Source of the DNA: GWF sp031972135
Lineage (GTDB): Bacteria > Patescibacteriota > Microgenomatia > UBA1400 > UBA12108
DNA: 17,475 nt
Assembly (NCBI GenBank): GCA_031972135.1
Contig: DALYFH010000018.1
Span: 1-17,475 of the forward strand
Reading direction: 5' to 3'
This document shows, one piece after another, positions 1 through 6,575 of this stretch. Below the pieces are notes generated by a model that was not told the DNA's origin, ran no database searches, and worked only from the letters and a program-made list of their open reading frames with translations. The position numbers and the translations under genes are program-made. Positions within the stretch are counted from its first letter, which is position 1; the number at the start of each line of letters is the position of its first letter.

Positions 1-8
1 GTCGTCTG

Positions 9-191
9 ATGGCGGTGATATTAGAGGTAGGGGGGGTGGTATTGTTTGGATCTTTGATTGCTTTTGTATCGGTCGAAATTTTGCGCTACCAAGAGGATTT
101 TAATATGAGGCGGATACTAGAGCGACAGGATGAGCTACATATGAAATTGGATGAGCTAAAGAAGCATTTGGATTATTTGGTGAGGAAATAG
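9..191 (+). CDS. small single-pass membrane protein with cytoplasmic coiled coil
   Basis: This 60-residue protein is not recognised. Residues 2-24 are a hydrophobic membrane segment rich in V, I, L, F and G. Residues 28-58 are charged and heptad-like (repeated E, D, K with spaced L, M, I), which suggests a short coiled coil. The layout is a membrane anchor with a cytoplasmic coiled tail. The frame is open upstream to the window edge, so the ATG at 9 may be internal to a longer gene. It ends with TAG and is followed by 159 bp without a gene before the 5' nuclease. Its function cannot be said from sequence. Confidence 0.55.
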   Translation: MAVILEVGGVVLFGSLIAFVSVEILRYQEDFNMRRILERQDELHMKLDELKKHLDYLVRK

Positions 192-270
192 GTAATACTC
201 GCTTTACGGGTTCGGAGTACTTTGCGCAAAAAAGCGGTCTGTCTGCGCCTGGTGGCACAGCGACCTCGAT

Positions 271-300
271 CTCGGCCTACCCGGCCTGCGTAAATTTTTT
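271..300 (+). repeat. hairpin element with TACCC loop and T tract, copy 1
   Basis: The order is CTC, stem GGCC, loop TACCC, stem GGCC, TGCG, then TAAATTTTTT. A second copy lies at 14610-14640 with the same loop and flanks, but its stem reads GCTC/GAGC. Both arms have changed while pairing is kept. Copy 1 starts 80 bp before the nuclease ATG; copy 2 starts 86 bp before the trxB ATG. The four-pair stem and displaced T tract would make a poor terminator. The functional strand is unknown. Confidence 0.5.
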
Positions 301-302
301 GA

Positions 303-322
303 CTGCAAAATACCCCTGCACC
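303..322 (+). promoter_or_regulatory. 20-nt upstream box shared with the ligase gene
   Basis: The sequence is CTGCAAAATAC, C, CCT, G, CACC. It matches 10050-10069 upstream of the DNA ligase at 18 of 20 positions. Here the box starts 36 bp before the -10 hexamer; at the ligase it starts 47 bp before, a shift of 11 bp or about one helical turn. A protein site shared by two repair genes is one reading; an interspersed repeat is the other. Confidence 0.4.
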
Positions 323-338
323 CGAACGCTCGCTACGC

Positions 339-344
339 TACAAT
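339..344 (+). promoter_or_regulatory. -10 hexamer TACAAT, leaderless start of the 5' nuclease
   Basis: TACAAT ends six bases before the ATG at 351. With the usual spacing (last -10 base at -7), +1 is the A of the ATG. No Shine-Dalgarno site and no good -35 are seen. The same geometry recurs at 10097, 12223, 13417 and 14684. Confidence 0.6.
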
Positions 345-350
345 ACACAT

Positions 351-1265
351 ATGAAATTGTTATTAGTCGATGGTAGTGCGCTTTTGCACCGAGCGTATCA
401 TGCATACCCACCACTAACGTCAAAAACTGGCCAGGTGGTCGGTGCGGTGTATGGTGTAGCATCCATGCTGTACTCTGCACTTCTTGAAGTGAATCCAAGT
501 CACGTGATGGTAGCATGGGACCTACCCAAGCCAACATTTAGACACGAAAAGTATGTGGGATATAAGGCACAGCGGCCTAAAGCTGATACCGAGATGGTAG
601 AGCAGATCCCAATAGTAAAATCTGTAATTGAGTCGATGGGGATCCTGCAGAGCGAAGTAGAAGCATATGAGGCTGATGATATTATCGGAACACTTTCGAG
701 AATCGACATAGATGGTGAAATAGTTATCCTGACAGGCGACCAAGATACGATGCAGCTCGTAGATCCAAAAGTCTCCATTCTTACACCACCAAAAGGCAAG
801 CTACCAGCCAAAATGTATGGAGTAAATGAGGTACTAGAGAAGTATGGAGTAAGGCCAGATCAAATAGTAGATTACAAGGCATTGATAGGAGATGTCTCAG
901 ATAACATTCCAGGTGTGGCAGGAGTAGGACCCACCACAGCCTCAAAATTGCTCCAGCATTTTGGGACTCTGGATGCAATTTTTGATGCTTTAAATTCGAA
1001 ATCCGAAATCATAAATCCTAAACTGAGAGAGAAATTGATAAGCGGCAAAGATAGCGCCTTTTTGTCACAAGATCTATCGCGCATTGTGACTGATATGCAA
1101 CTTAGTATCCAGCTCGCTGATATGGAATATGTGGATATTAAAAAAGACTTGCTAAAAAATAACCTGGAAGAACTGGGTTTTAAAAGTTTGATCAGGCGGA
1201 TCTGGGGAGATGAGGAAAAAATTACAAAATCAAAAATACCTGACAATCAAATGGGATTATTCTAA
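351..1265 (+). CDS. stand-alone 5'-3' exonuclease (Pol I N-terminal / FEN-like) with C-terminal clamp-binding peptide
   Basis: This 304-residue protein matches the 5' nuclease domain of DNA polymerase I, which removes RNA primers and 5' flaps. Visible family motifs are the N-terminal LLVDGS (D7), EADD (D109 and D110), TGDQD (D130 and D132) and the helix-3-turn-helix region from D181 (SDNIPGVAGVGP). These are the acidic metal ligands and DNA-binding loop. No polymerase or proofreading domain follows, so this is a separate nuclease rather than whole Pol I. Residues 300-304, the very C-terminus, are QMGLF, close to the bacterial sliding-clamp motif QL(S/D/G)LF. Residues around 214-224 come from an AT-rich repeat-like DNA stretch (992-1010). 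The start at 351 is set by the leaderless promoter. The stop codon overlaps the next ATG by one base (TAATG), indicating an operon. Confidence 0.93.
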   Translation: MKLLLVDGSALLHRAYHAYPPLTSKTGQVVGAVYGVASMLYSALLEVNPSHVMVAWDLPKPTFRHEKYVGYKAQRPKADTEMVEQIPIVKSVIESMGILQSEVEAYEADDIIGTLSRIDIDGEIVILTGDQDTMQLVDPKVSILTPPKGKLPAKMYGVNEVLEKYGVRPDQIVDYKALIGDVSDNIPGVAGVGPTTASKLLQHFGTLDAIFDALNSKSEIINPKLREKLISGKDSAFLSQDLSRIVTDMQLSIQLADMEYVDIKKDLLKNNLEELGFKSLIRRIWGDEEKITKSKIPDNQMGLF

Positions 1266-2338
1266 TGAAAATAGCTCTTGTACATGACTATCTAAACGAG
1301 GCAGGGGGAGCTGAGCGAGTACTTCGGGTGCTCGCTGACATGTATCCTACCGCGCCGATTTATACGGCATTTGTAAAAAATGGAACTGCCCGTGCAATGT
1401 TTGGTGACCGCGAAATCCACGAGAGTTCGTATGGGTGGTTACTAAAGATTGGCCGGCTTTTTAGTTATCTGCGATTTTTGCTCCCTTGGATCTGGAGGAG
1501 CATAGACCTATCTTCCTACGATTGGGTAATTACTTCTACTTCGGGGGGATATATTGCAAGAGGGTTTAGAGTGAGGGAGAAGACGAGGGTGGTCGCGTAC
1601 TGCCATACACCTCCTAAATGGCTCTATGGCTACGATACCCCAACTGGTGCGATGAGTAAGTGGTGGGGGAGACTGTTTCTATATGTGTTTGGTCCACCTC
1701 TACGCTACTTTGATTATATGAGCGCGCAGCGCGTTAATACCTGGATTGCCAATAGTCACGAAGTGGCAGGCAGAATCAAGAAGTTTTATCGTAGGGATGC
1801 TGTGGTAGTGTATCCACCAATTGAGTTGAAAGGTAAAAGTAAAAAGGTACAAGCAAAGAGAGAGGATTATTATTTACTTGTTGCAAGAATAACTGGTGCA
1901 AAAGGAGTAACAGAAGCAATAGAGGCAGCAGAGCGAGGAGGATTTAGGCTCAAGCTAGTTGGGGAGATGGTCAGTCCAAAGCTACAAGTTAAAAGTTCAA
2001 AGCATGTTGAGTATCAGGGTAGAGTTGATGATGTAGTGCTAGCAGAGCTATATAGCAGGGCAAAAGGGTTTGTCGCACTCGCGCGAGATGAAGACTTTGG
2101 GATGACAGTGGTTGAAGCGATGGGTTATGGCACACCAGTGCTCGCCTTAAATAGTGGAGGATATCGGGAGACAGTGGTGCCTAAGACAGGAATATTAATA
2201 GAGGATACGAGTGTGGAGAGAGTAGTAGCGGGGATAAAGCAAATGGAAGAGACTACGTGGGATCACTCAGCAATAGTTAAATGGGCACAGAAGTTTAATC
2301 GAAATGTATTTGAGACAAAGATTAGAGAGATTATATGA
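1265..2338 (+). CDS. glycosyltransferase family 4 (GT-B fold)
   Basis: This 357-residue protein is predicted to transfer a sugar from a nucleotide-sugar donor, probably to a cell-surface glycan or lipid. The N-terminal half starts with KIALVHDYLNEAGGAERVL, the acceptor-side Rossmann start with the GGAERV loop common in GT4. The C-terminal half has E276-DFGMTVV-E284, the E-x7-E donor-binding motif, followed by MGYGTPV. There is no signal peptide or membrane span, so it should act at the cytoplasmic face. It shares one base with the nuclease stop, and the next gene starts four bases before its own end (ATGA). DNA at 1986-2002 is AAGTTAAAAGTTCAAAG, a low-complexity repeat encoding the linker QVKSSK. 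Substrate cannot be predicted. Confidence 0.9.
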   Translation: MKIALVHDYLNEAGGAERVLRVLADMYPTAPIYTAFVKNGTARAMFGDREIHESSYGWLLKIGRLFSYLRFLLPWIWRSIDLSSYDWVITSTSGGYIARGFRVREKTRVVAYCHTPPKWLYGYDTPTGAMSKWWGRLFLYVFGPPLRYFDYMSAQRVNTWIANSHEVAGRIKKFYRRDAVVVYPPIELKGKSKKVQAKREDYYLLVARITGAKGVTEAIEAAERGGFRLKLVGEMVSPKLQVKSSKHVEYQGRVDDVVLAELYSRAKGFVALARDEDFGMTVVEAMGYGTPVLALNSGGYRETVVPKTGILIEDTSVERVVAGIKQMEETTWDHSAIVKWAQKFNRNVFETKIREII

Positions 2339-2766
2339 CTAGAAAGAATGTGCTCAATAAAAATATACTAGAGTTTTTTGGTGTAGTTGGGGTCCCTGTT
2401 GTCTATCTCACAAATCTTTATTTAATTGCTTACCATAATACTGACGAAATGGGGTTATGGGTCATGGCTACTGGGCTCCTGATTGCGCTCATTGGGTTAG
2501 GACTTTGGATATATAGCTACCTGAGCTTGGGAAATAGTTTTGGGGTGTTACCCAGGAAACAAAAAAGGGTAAAGACTGGAATATATAGATATTTTAACCA
2601 CCCGATGTACCTAGGTATTATGATGACTTTTGTAGGACTATCATTTGCAAATGGTAGTCGGCTAGGACTGCGGTTTAGCTTATTGATACTAATGCCTTTA
2701 CTAATAATTAGGGCTAATTGGGAAGAAAAGGAGCTAGGGAGATATGCCAGAACTACCCGAAGTTGA
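2335..2766 (+). CDS. isoprenylcysteine carboxyl methyltransferase-like membrane protein
   Basis: This 143-residue integral membrane protein has hydrophobic segments near residues 12-32, 40-64 and 95-124. The core motif GIYRYFNHPMYLG, followed by a hydrophobic stretch and EEKEL, is the hallmark of the ICMT/PEMT-like family, which methylates with S-adenosylmethionine at the membrane. The bacterial substrate is usually unknown, and bacteria lack prenylated CaaX proteins, so the name is structural only. Its ATG overlaps the glycosyltransferase stop (ATGA), and its last 23 bases overlap mutM, so the three genes are translationally coupled. The tail is short compared with family members that end in a conserved Tyr-rich segment, probably trimmed by the overlap. 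Confidence 0.78.
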   Translation: MTRKNVLNKNILEFFGVVGVPVVYLTNLYLIAYHNTDEMGLWVMATGLLIALIGLGLWIYSYLSLGNSFGVLPRKQKRVKTGIYRYFNHPMYLGIMMTFVGLSFANGSRLGLRFSLLILMPLLIIRANWEEKELGRYARTTRS

Positions 2767-3544
2767 GACAATTAGGAGACAGCTCGAAGAGTCGGTCATA
2801 GGTGCTGTAATTACCGATGTCGTAGTGAGGCGTGCAAACTGCTATGTTGGTACGCCTTTTGTAACTGATGAGACGATTACCAAGGTTTTGCGCATTGGTA
2901 AATATTTGTTTGTAAATTTTTCATCGGGACGTGGGTTTGTGATCCACCTCAAGATGACTGGGAGATTAGTAGTTGATGTTGCATCATATGACCTGTTACC
3001 ACACACACGAGTGGTGATACAACTTGCTAACGGTCAAAAAATTTATTACTGGGACGCACGCACTTTTGGATATGTAAAATATGTAGATGATATACGACTA
3101 GAGCATGAGCGACAGAAAAGTAAGCTGGGACCTGACCCATGGGAGATCACAGAAGATGATTTTTATAAATTGATGCAAAAGTACAAAAGACCTGTCAAAA
3201 ATCTGGTTTTGGATCAAGCGCTCCTTTCAGGGGTCGGGAATATTTATGCCAACGACGGACTGTGGGAAGCGGGGATTGATCCGAGGAGACTTGCAAATAG
3301 TATGACAAAAAAAGAAAGCAAAAAGCTTCTAGGAAGCCTGAGACACGTCATGGAGCGAGGACTCATTACAGGTGGAGCGAGTGATAATAGCTATGTGAAT
3401 GCACTTGGGAAGAAGGGGAGTTACCAGGATGAATTTAGGGTGTATAAGAGGACTGGCAAACCGTGTCTTAAATGTGGAGAGAAATTAAAAAGAATTGTAG
3501 TGGGTGGTCGGGGCACGTGGCTCTGCGAGACTTGTCAAAAATAG
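2744..3544 (+). CDS. mutM: formamidopyrimidine-DNA glycosylase (Fpg/MutM)
   Basis: This 266-residue protein excises oxidised purines such as 8-oxoguanine and then cleaves the abasic site by beta,delta-elimination. All key parts are present: PELPEVE at the start (catalytic Pro2 after Met removal, and Glu3), HLKMTGRL with Lys70, the helix-two-turn-helix around GVGNIYANDGLWEAGIDP, and a C-terminal zinc finger with Cys241, Cys244, Cys261 and Cys264 ending in GRGTWLCETCQK. Length is normal for the family. AGGGAG just before the ATG (2736-2741) and GGAG at 2730-2733 are possible ribosome sites inside the previous gene. It follows the methyltransferase by overlap and precedes recF by 21 bp, placing it in a repair-rich stretch. 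Confidence 0.97.
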   Translation: MPELPEVETIRRQLEESVIGAVITDVVVRRANCYVGTPFVTDETITKVLRIGKYLFVNFSSGRGFVIHLKMTGRLVVDVASYDLLPHTRVVIQLANGQKIYYWDARTFGYVKYVDDIRLEHERQKSKLGPDPWEITEDDFYKLMQKYKRPVKNLVLDQALLSGVGNIYANDGLWEAGIDPRRLANSMTKKESKKLLGSLRHVMERGLITGGASDNSYVNALGKKGSYQDEFRVYKRTGKPCLKCGEKLKRIVVGGRGTWLCETCQK

Positions 3545-3550
3545 ATAAGC

Positions 3551-3556
3551 TATAAT
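3551..3556 (+). promoter_or_regulatory. -10 hexamer TATAAT before recF
   Basis: A perfect TATAAT sits in the 21-bp mutM-recF gap and ends nine bases before the recF ATG. Predicted +1 is near 3563, giving a leader of about three bases. No Shine-Dalgarno site is seen, so recF probably has its own near-leaderless start inside the operon. Confidence 0.55.
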
Positions 3557-3565
3557 CCCAGGTAC

Positions 3566-4621
3566 ATGAGACTAGAGCGGCTGATACTAAAAAATTTTCG
3601 TAGTTATAAACTAGCGACCCATCACTTTGGAATGGTCACGCTACTTATTGCGCCTAATGGGAGCGGTAAAACAAATCTTCTTGAAGCGATTTATTTGCTG
3701 GCAACAGGCATGAGTGATCGTGCAGGCCGGATAGAAGAGATGATAAATTTTGACGCAGAACTGGGGAGTGTGAGTGGAATAGTCGAAAATTTGGGGGAGC
3801 GTCGTGACATATCAGTAGTTTTGACTAGAGGCGTCTATATGGGTAAGCGAACACCTAAACGTAGGTATTTGGTAGATGGGGTAGGGAGAGCCAGAGCGAC
3901 ATTTGTAGGAAATCTGCCAGCTACCCTATTTAGACCTGAGGATATGCGGTTACTAGAGGGATCACCCTCCCGTCGGAGAGGATATCTAGATCTAGCGATT
4001 GGGATGGCACACCCAGAGTATTTGAGAGCACTATCTGTCTATGAGGCAACACTTAAGCGGAGGAATAGACTACTGGATCAGATAAGAGACGGGATCTCCA
4101 AGAGGGTAGAGCTAGCTTACTGGGATCAGTCTTTAATAAAAAATGGCGAAATAATATCTGAGTACCGTAGGAGTTATATAGAATATCTCAACGACCATGC
4201 CCTAGTCCCGTTTGGGAAATATCGAATGATACATAAGGCTTCGATAATCTCACCATCTAGGCTCGCTCAATATGCTGAAGCAGAGGTGGCGGTAGGACAT
4301 ACGCTGGTCGGTCCACATAAAGATGATTTTGAGCTATACGAGTTAGATGGACCGACAGATTCCAAAAACCTGATGATATATGGTAGCCGAGGGGAGCAGC
4401 GATTAGGGGTGTTGTTTCTCAAAATTGGAGGGATGGAGTACCAGGAGTCAAAACTGGGGGTTAAATCACTTCTATTACTTGACGACATCTTTAGCGAGTT
4501 AGATATAGTCCATCGAGGTGAAGTAGTGAGGATGATGGACGGGAGGCAAGTCATTCTTACTTCGGCAGAGGAAGAGACGTTAAATTATTTTGATGATAGC
4601 GCTAGTATAGTTAGGCTTTGA
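3566..4621 (+). CDS. recF: DNA replication/repair ATPase RecF
   Basis: This 351-residue SMC-like ATPase binds gapped DNA and helps load RecA with RecO and RecR. The start RLERLILKNFRSY is the typical RecF N-terminus. Walker A is APNGSGKTN with Lys35; the ABC signature is near YGSRGEQRLG, and Walker B is LLLLDDIFSELD with Asp306 and Asp307. Residues 165-250 are the charged lid/arm region, shorter than in long SMC proteins. Length is within the family range of about 350-370. Its 3' end overlaps the convergent NAD(P)HX dehydratase gene by 11 bp. dnaA, dnaN and gyrB are not adjacent, unlike the classical recF locus. Confidence 0.96.
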   Translation: MRLERLILKNFRSYKLATHHFGMVTLLIAPNGSGKTNLLEAIYLLATGMSDRAGRIEEMINFDAELGSVSGIVENLGERRDISVVLTRGVYMGKRTPKRRYLVDGVGRARATFVGNLPATLFRPEDMRLLEGSPSRRRGYLDLAIGMAHPEYLRALSVYEATLKRRNRLLDQIRDGISKRVELAYWDQSLIKNGEIISEYRRSYIEYLNDHALVPFGKYRMIHKASIISPSRLAQYAEAEVAVGHTLVGPHKDDFELYELDGPTDSKNLMIYGSRGEQRLGVLFLKIGGMEYQESKLGVKSLLLLDDIFSELDIVHRGEVVRMMDGRQVILTSAEEETLNYFDDSASIVRL

Positions 4622-5402
4622 GTAGAGAGTTTAAAGTTACTGGTATTTGCTTGATTAGGTCGGTCGGGGAGAAGAAAGGTCCCATTGAGCTAGAGAGTTC
4701 TTCTGATGCAGCTTTGAGGCAGTAGCTAGCGACAACACAGCTTGGGTAAGCAGGGGATTTGGCTGCTAAGCCTAACACTAGTCCGGCCAAGACATCTCCA
4801 GTACCACCTTTTGTAAGGCCAGGAGAGCCGCCGGGGATCGAGAGGCTCAGGTCGGCCTGAGTTATGGTATCGATCGGTCCTTTGGCGAGGGTGGTGGTTT
4901 TAAGTTCTGAGTACCCAGCACCTAGTTTGTTTTTGATAATTTCGAGCTCTTTGTAGTTTGGGGTGATTATCATACTATCCGTTAGGAGGGTGGGATCTAC
5001 TTCTTGGAGTGCGCCGCCATCCACAATCCATTTTTTGCTAGGGTATTTTTTGAGTAAGTTGTTAACTATCTCTCTAGTTTCTTCACCTCTCTCCATGCCA
5101 GGGCCTATCAGGATGGCATCGTCCTCCTCGATATAGTGATCGATCTCTTCGTATGGCACGACGATCCCATCCCAAAACTTGTCTTTGGCACGCTTTCGCA
5201 TGAGATCGTTATTCTCAAGGACTGGACTAGTAAAGTGCACCATGTCTACTAAGCGGCTGGCCATGGCAGCACTCCAGAACGAGGCTGCATGAAATAGCTT
5301 GCTGCCACCTATCACAAGGACACGACCATTTTCGCCTTTGCGAGAGATATTTTTTGGCATAATGATTTGACTAACATCATAAATTAAATGTTTATAAGGC
5401 AT
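4611..5402 (-). CDS. nnrD: ADP- or ATP-dependent NAD(P)H-hydrate dehydratase
   Basis: This 263-residue ribokinase-like enzyme repairs hydrated NADH and NADPH by nucleotide-driven dehydration. Visible family motifs are GRVLVIGGS near residue 27, the AILIGPGM segment, WIVDGGAL, ITPNYKELE, LAKGPIDTI and TKGGTGDVLAG with catalytic Asp203. It lacks the NnrE epimerase domain found in fused NnrD/NnrE proteins. The N-terminal section between GGS and IGPGM is more acidic and less alanine-rich than usual (for example SFWSAAMASRLVDMVHF). It is the only minus-strand gene between recF and the Fic gene and ends 11 bp inside recF. The start at 5402 is supported by a TATAAT eight bases upstream. Confidence 0.9.
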   Translation of the reverse strand: MPYKHLIYDVSQIIMPKNISRKGENGRVLVIGGSKLFHAASFWSAAMASRLVDMVHFTSPVLENNDLMRKRAKDKFWDGIVVPYEEIDHYIEEDDAILIGPGMERGEETREIVNNLLKKYPSKKWIVDGGALQEVDPTLLTDSMIITPNYKELEIIKNKLGAGYSELKTTTLAKGPIDTITQADLSLSIPGGSPGLTKGGTGDVLAGLVLGLAAKSPAYPSCVVASYCLKAASEELSSSMGPFFSPTDLIKQIPVTLNSLLKA

Positions 5403-5410
5403 ATAATATT

Positions 5411-5416
5411 ATTATA
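5411..5416 (-). promoter_or_regulatory. -10 hexamer TATAAT of the NAD(P)HX dehydratase gene
   Basis: Read on the minus strand, TATAAT ends eight bases before the ATG at 5402. The leader would be about two bases. There is no Shine-Dalgarno site and no clear -35. Confidence 0.5.
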
Positions 5417-5541
5417 CCTTGCCGTAGAGATTAGATATCTAATAGTCGTTACTCTATAATGCTATGAGTCTTAAACTAGAGTTGTTATTTATATAGTAAC
5501 TATGTGTAATACATAAGTATATTGATCTAATTTGAATATGC

Positions 5542-5570
5542 TTGACAATTACTATCGGTCGCAGTATGAT
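5542..5570 (+). promoter_or_regulatory. near-consensus sigma-70 promoter (TTGACA, 17 bp, TATGAT)
   Basis: TTGACA at 5542-5547, a 17-bp spacer and TATGAT at 5565-5570 give 11 of 12 consensus bases. Predicted +1 is near 5577, leaving a 28-base leader before the ATG at 5605. This is the strongest promoter seen in the window and drives a small exported protein. Confidence 0.85.
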
Positions 5571-5590
5571 GCTATCATAAGATGGTTAGT

Positions 5591-5597
5591 AAAGGAG
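5591..5597 (+). promoter_or_regulatory. strong Shine-Dalgarno site AAAGGAG
   Basis: AAAGGAG lies seven bases before the ATG at 5605 and fixes that start. It stands out because most genes here lack a Shine-Dalgarno site. Confidence 0.8.
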
Positions 5598-5604
5598 ATC
5601 AAGT

Positions 5605-5889
5605 ATGAGTAACAGTATGATCAAGGACTTATTAAGATTTGGTGTTGGAGTAGCAGCTGTAGGAGCAGTGCTTCACCCGTCAGATGTTGTAAAAGCTGAA
5701 CCACTGCCACCAGTAGTTCCAGGAGCGGAAGTGTGTAGACCTTTTGGTGAAAACGACACTTGTTTTGTTGACCCTGCTTTCGATACGATATTTAGTACAG
5801 GCATTCTGGGTGGTGGATTAGAGTCTGGAATTGAAGATCAGGATGCTGCACTTCTAGATTTTCTCCTGCAATTGGGTAGACGGGCGTAA
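5605..5889 (+). CDS. small exported protein, unrecognised
   Basis: This 94-residue protein has no recognised family. Residues 7-31 look like a signal peptide: basic K7 and R11, hydrophobic FGVGVAAVGAVL, then VVKA before a mature Pro-rich start (EPLPPVVPG). The mature part is about 63 residues and acidic, with two cysteines 10 residues apart (VCRPFGENDTCF) that could form one disulfide. The C-terminus is LLDFLLQLGRRA. It has the best promoter and ribosome site in the window, so high expression is inferred. It heads a set of three exported genes on the plus strand. It could also be a lipid-free pilin-like or peptide precursor; nothing in the sequence decides this. Confidence 0.7.
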   Translation: MSNSMIKDLLRFGVGVAAVGAVLHPSDVVKAEPLPPVVPGAEVCRPFGENDTCFVDPAFDTIFSTGILGGGLESGIEDQDAALLDFLLQLGRRA

Positions 5890-5905
5890 CTTAGGTCATT
5901 TTGCA

Positions 5906-5930
5906 TATTTAACACTAGTAGTGTTAAATA
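5906..5930. promoter_or_regulatory. 25-bp perfect dyad, probable operator
   Basis: Arms TATTTAACACTA and TAGTGTTAAATA are exact reverse complements around a single central G at 5918. TTGCAT (5901-5906) and TTAAAT (5924-5929), 17 bp apart, form a possible promoter whose +1 is the ATG at 5936. The dyad fills the spacer and covers the -10, as expected of a repressor site. A one-base centre and no T run argue against a terminator. Confidence 0.6.
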
Positions 5931-5935
5931 AGTTT

Positions 5936-6508
5936 ATGAGCGCATTGGTACGCAAATCTGGCTTAGTATTTTTGTTATTGTTATTATGTGGTTTGATGCT
6001 ATTTTTATCGTGTAAGAATACCTTATTTTCAAATCAAGAGTTTCTAATTAAGCATCGATTAAAATGCCAGTCTATTGTATGGCACTATAGCGGATACTTA
6101 GCAGAGCCGAACGATTATATGCCACCTTTCACTCCAATTAATCCCATTTTAGTACTTAACAAAGGTAATGTTGGATATACATACAAAATGTATGCAACCT
6201 ATATCGACTATAATGAGAGTGAGTCTGTGTTAACGGTTTTTGATTATAATCAGAAAGAATATCAGTTCAAATTAAGTAGCGAATACCAATATTATGTAGA
6301 TATCACCAATATTTATAATAATGAACCAATTAAGTCAAAGAAATTATTGTCCGAACTTAAATTAGACGATAGATTAGAAATTATGTGGCTAGACGTCCGT
6401 GATTTGAGAGAAATCAATCTAGGATTAAAAAGTCAAAGTAGATTGGATATTGGCTTTAACAATGCATCTAGCATTATAAAAATTACGTCAGATTACACAA
6501 ATCGATAA
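5936..6508 (+). CDS. membrane-anchored or exported protein, unrecognised
   Basis: This 190-residue protein has residues 10-27 as a strong hydrophobic segment (LVFLLLLLCGLMLFL) after a basic start, then a polar domain of about 160 residues rich in Tyr, Asn, Ile and Lys. It is probably tethered at the outer face of the membrane. A lipoprotein is possible because LSC follows the hydrophobic run, but the lipobox is not canonical (Phe at -3). A GTG at 5921 would add five residues, but it lies inside the dyad, so the ATG at 5936 is preferred. The mature domain has one cysteine (KCQS). Base composition is AT-richer than the DNA-repair genes. No family is recognised. Confidence 0.65.
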   Translation: MSALVRKSGLVFLLLLLCGLMLFLSCKNTLFSNQEFLIKHRLKCQSIVWHYSGYLAEPNDYMPPFTPINPILVLNKGNVGYTYKMYATYIDYNESESVLTVFDYNQKEYQFKLSSEYQYYVDITNIYNNEPIKSKKLLSELKLDDRLEIMWLDVRDLREINLGLKSQSRLDIGFNNASSIIKITSDYTNR

Positions 6509-6559
6509 AGTCTCAATCAAGATTCTCAGATTAGACTTGTTGCAGTGAGTAGGATTGTA

Positions 6560-6565
6560 TATAGT
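6560..6565 (+). promoter_or_regulatory. -10 hexamer TATAGT before the large secreted protein
   Basis: TATAGT ends ten bases before the ATG at 6576, so +1 falls near 6572 with a leader of about four bases. It overlaps the codons that would follow a TTG start at 6555, which argues against that start. Confidence 0.45.
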
Positions 6566-6575
6566 AAGAGTATAT

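Noticed and set aside
5464..5496. Ten-codon ORF after a TATAAT upstream of the 94-residue gene
   Set aside because: Too short, and the ATG is only three bases from the -10, before the predicted +1.
5921..5935. GTG start for the 190-residue protein
   Set aside because: It lies inside the dyad; the ATG at 5936 fits the promoter geometry.
6555..6575. TTG start for the large secreted protein
   Set aside because: It would put a -10 hexamer inside the coding sequence and lengthen an already complete signal peptide.
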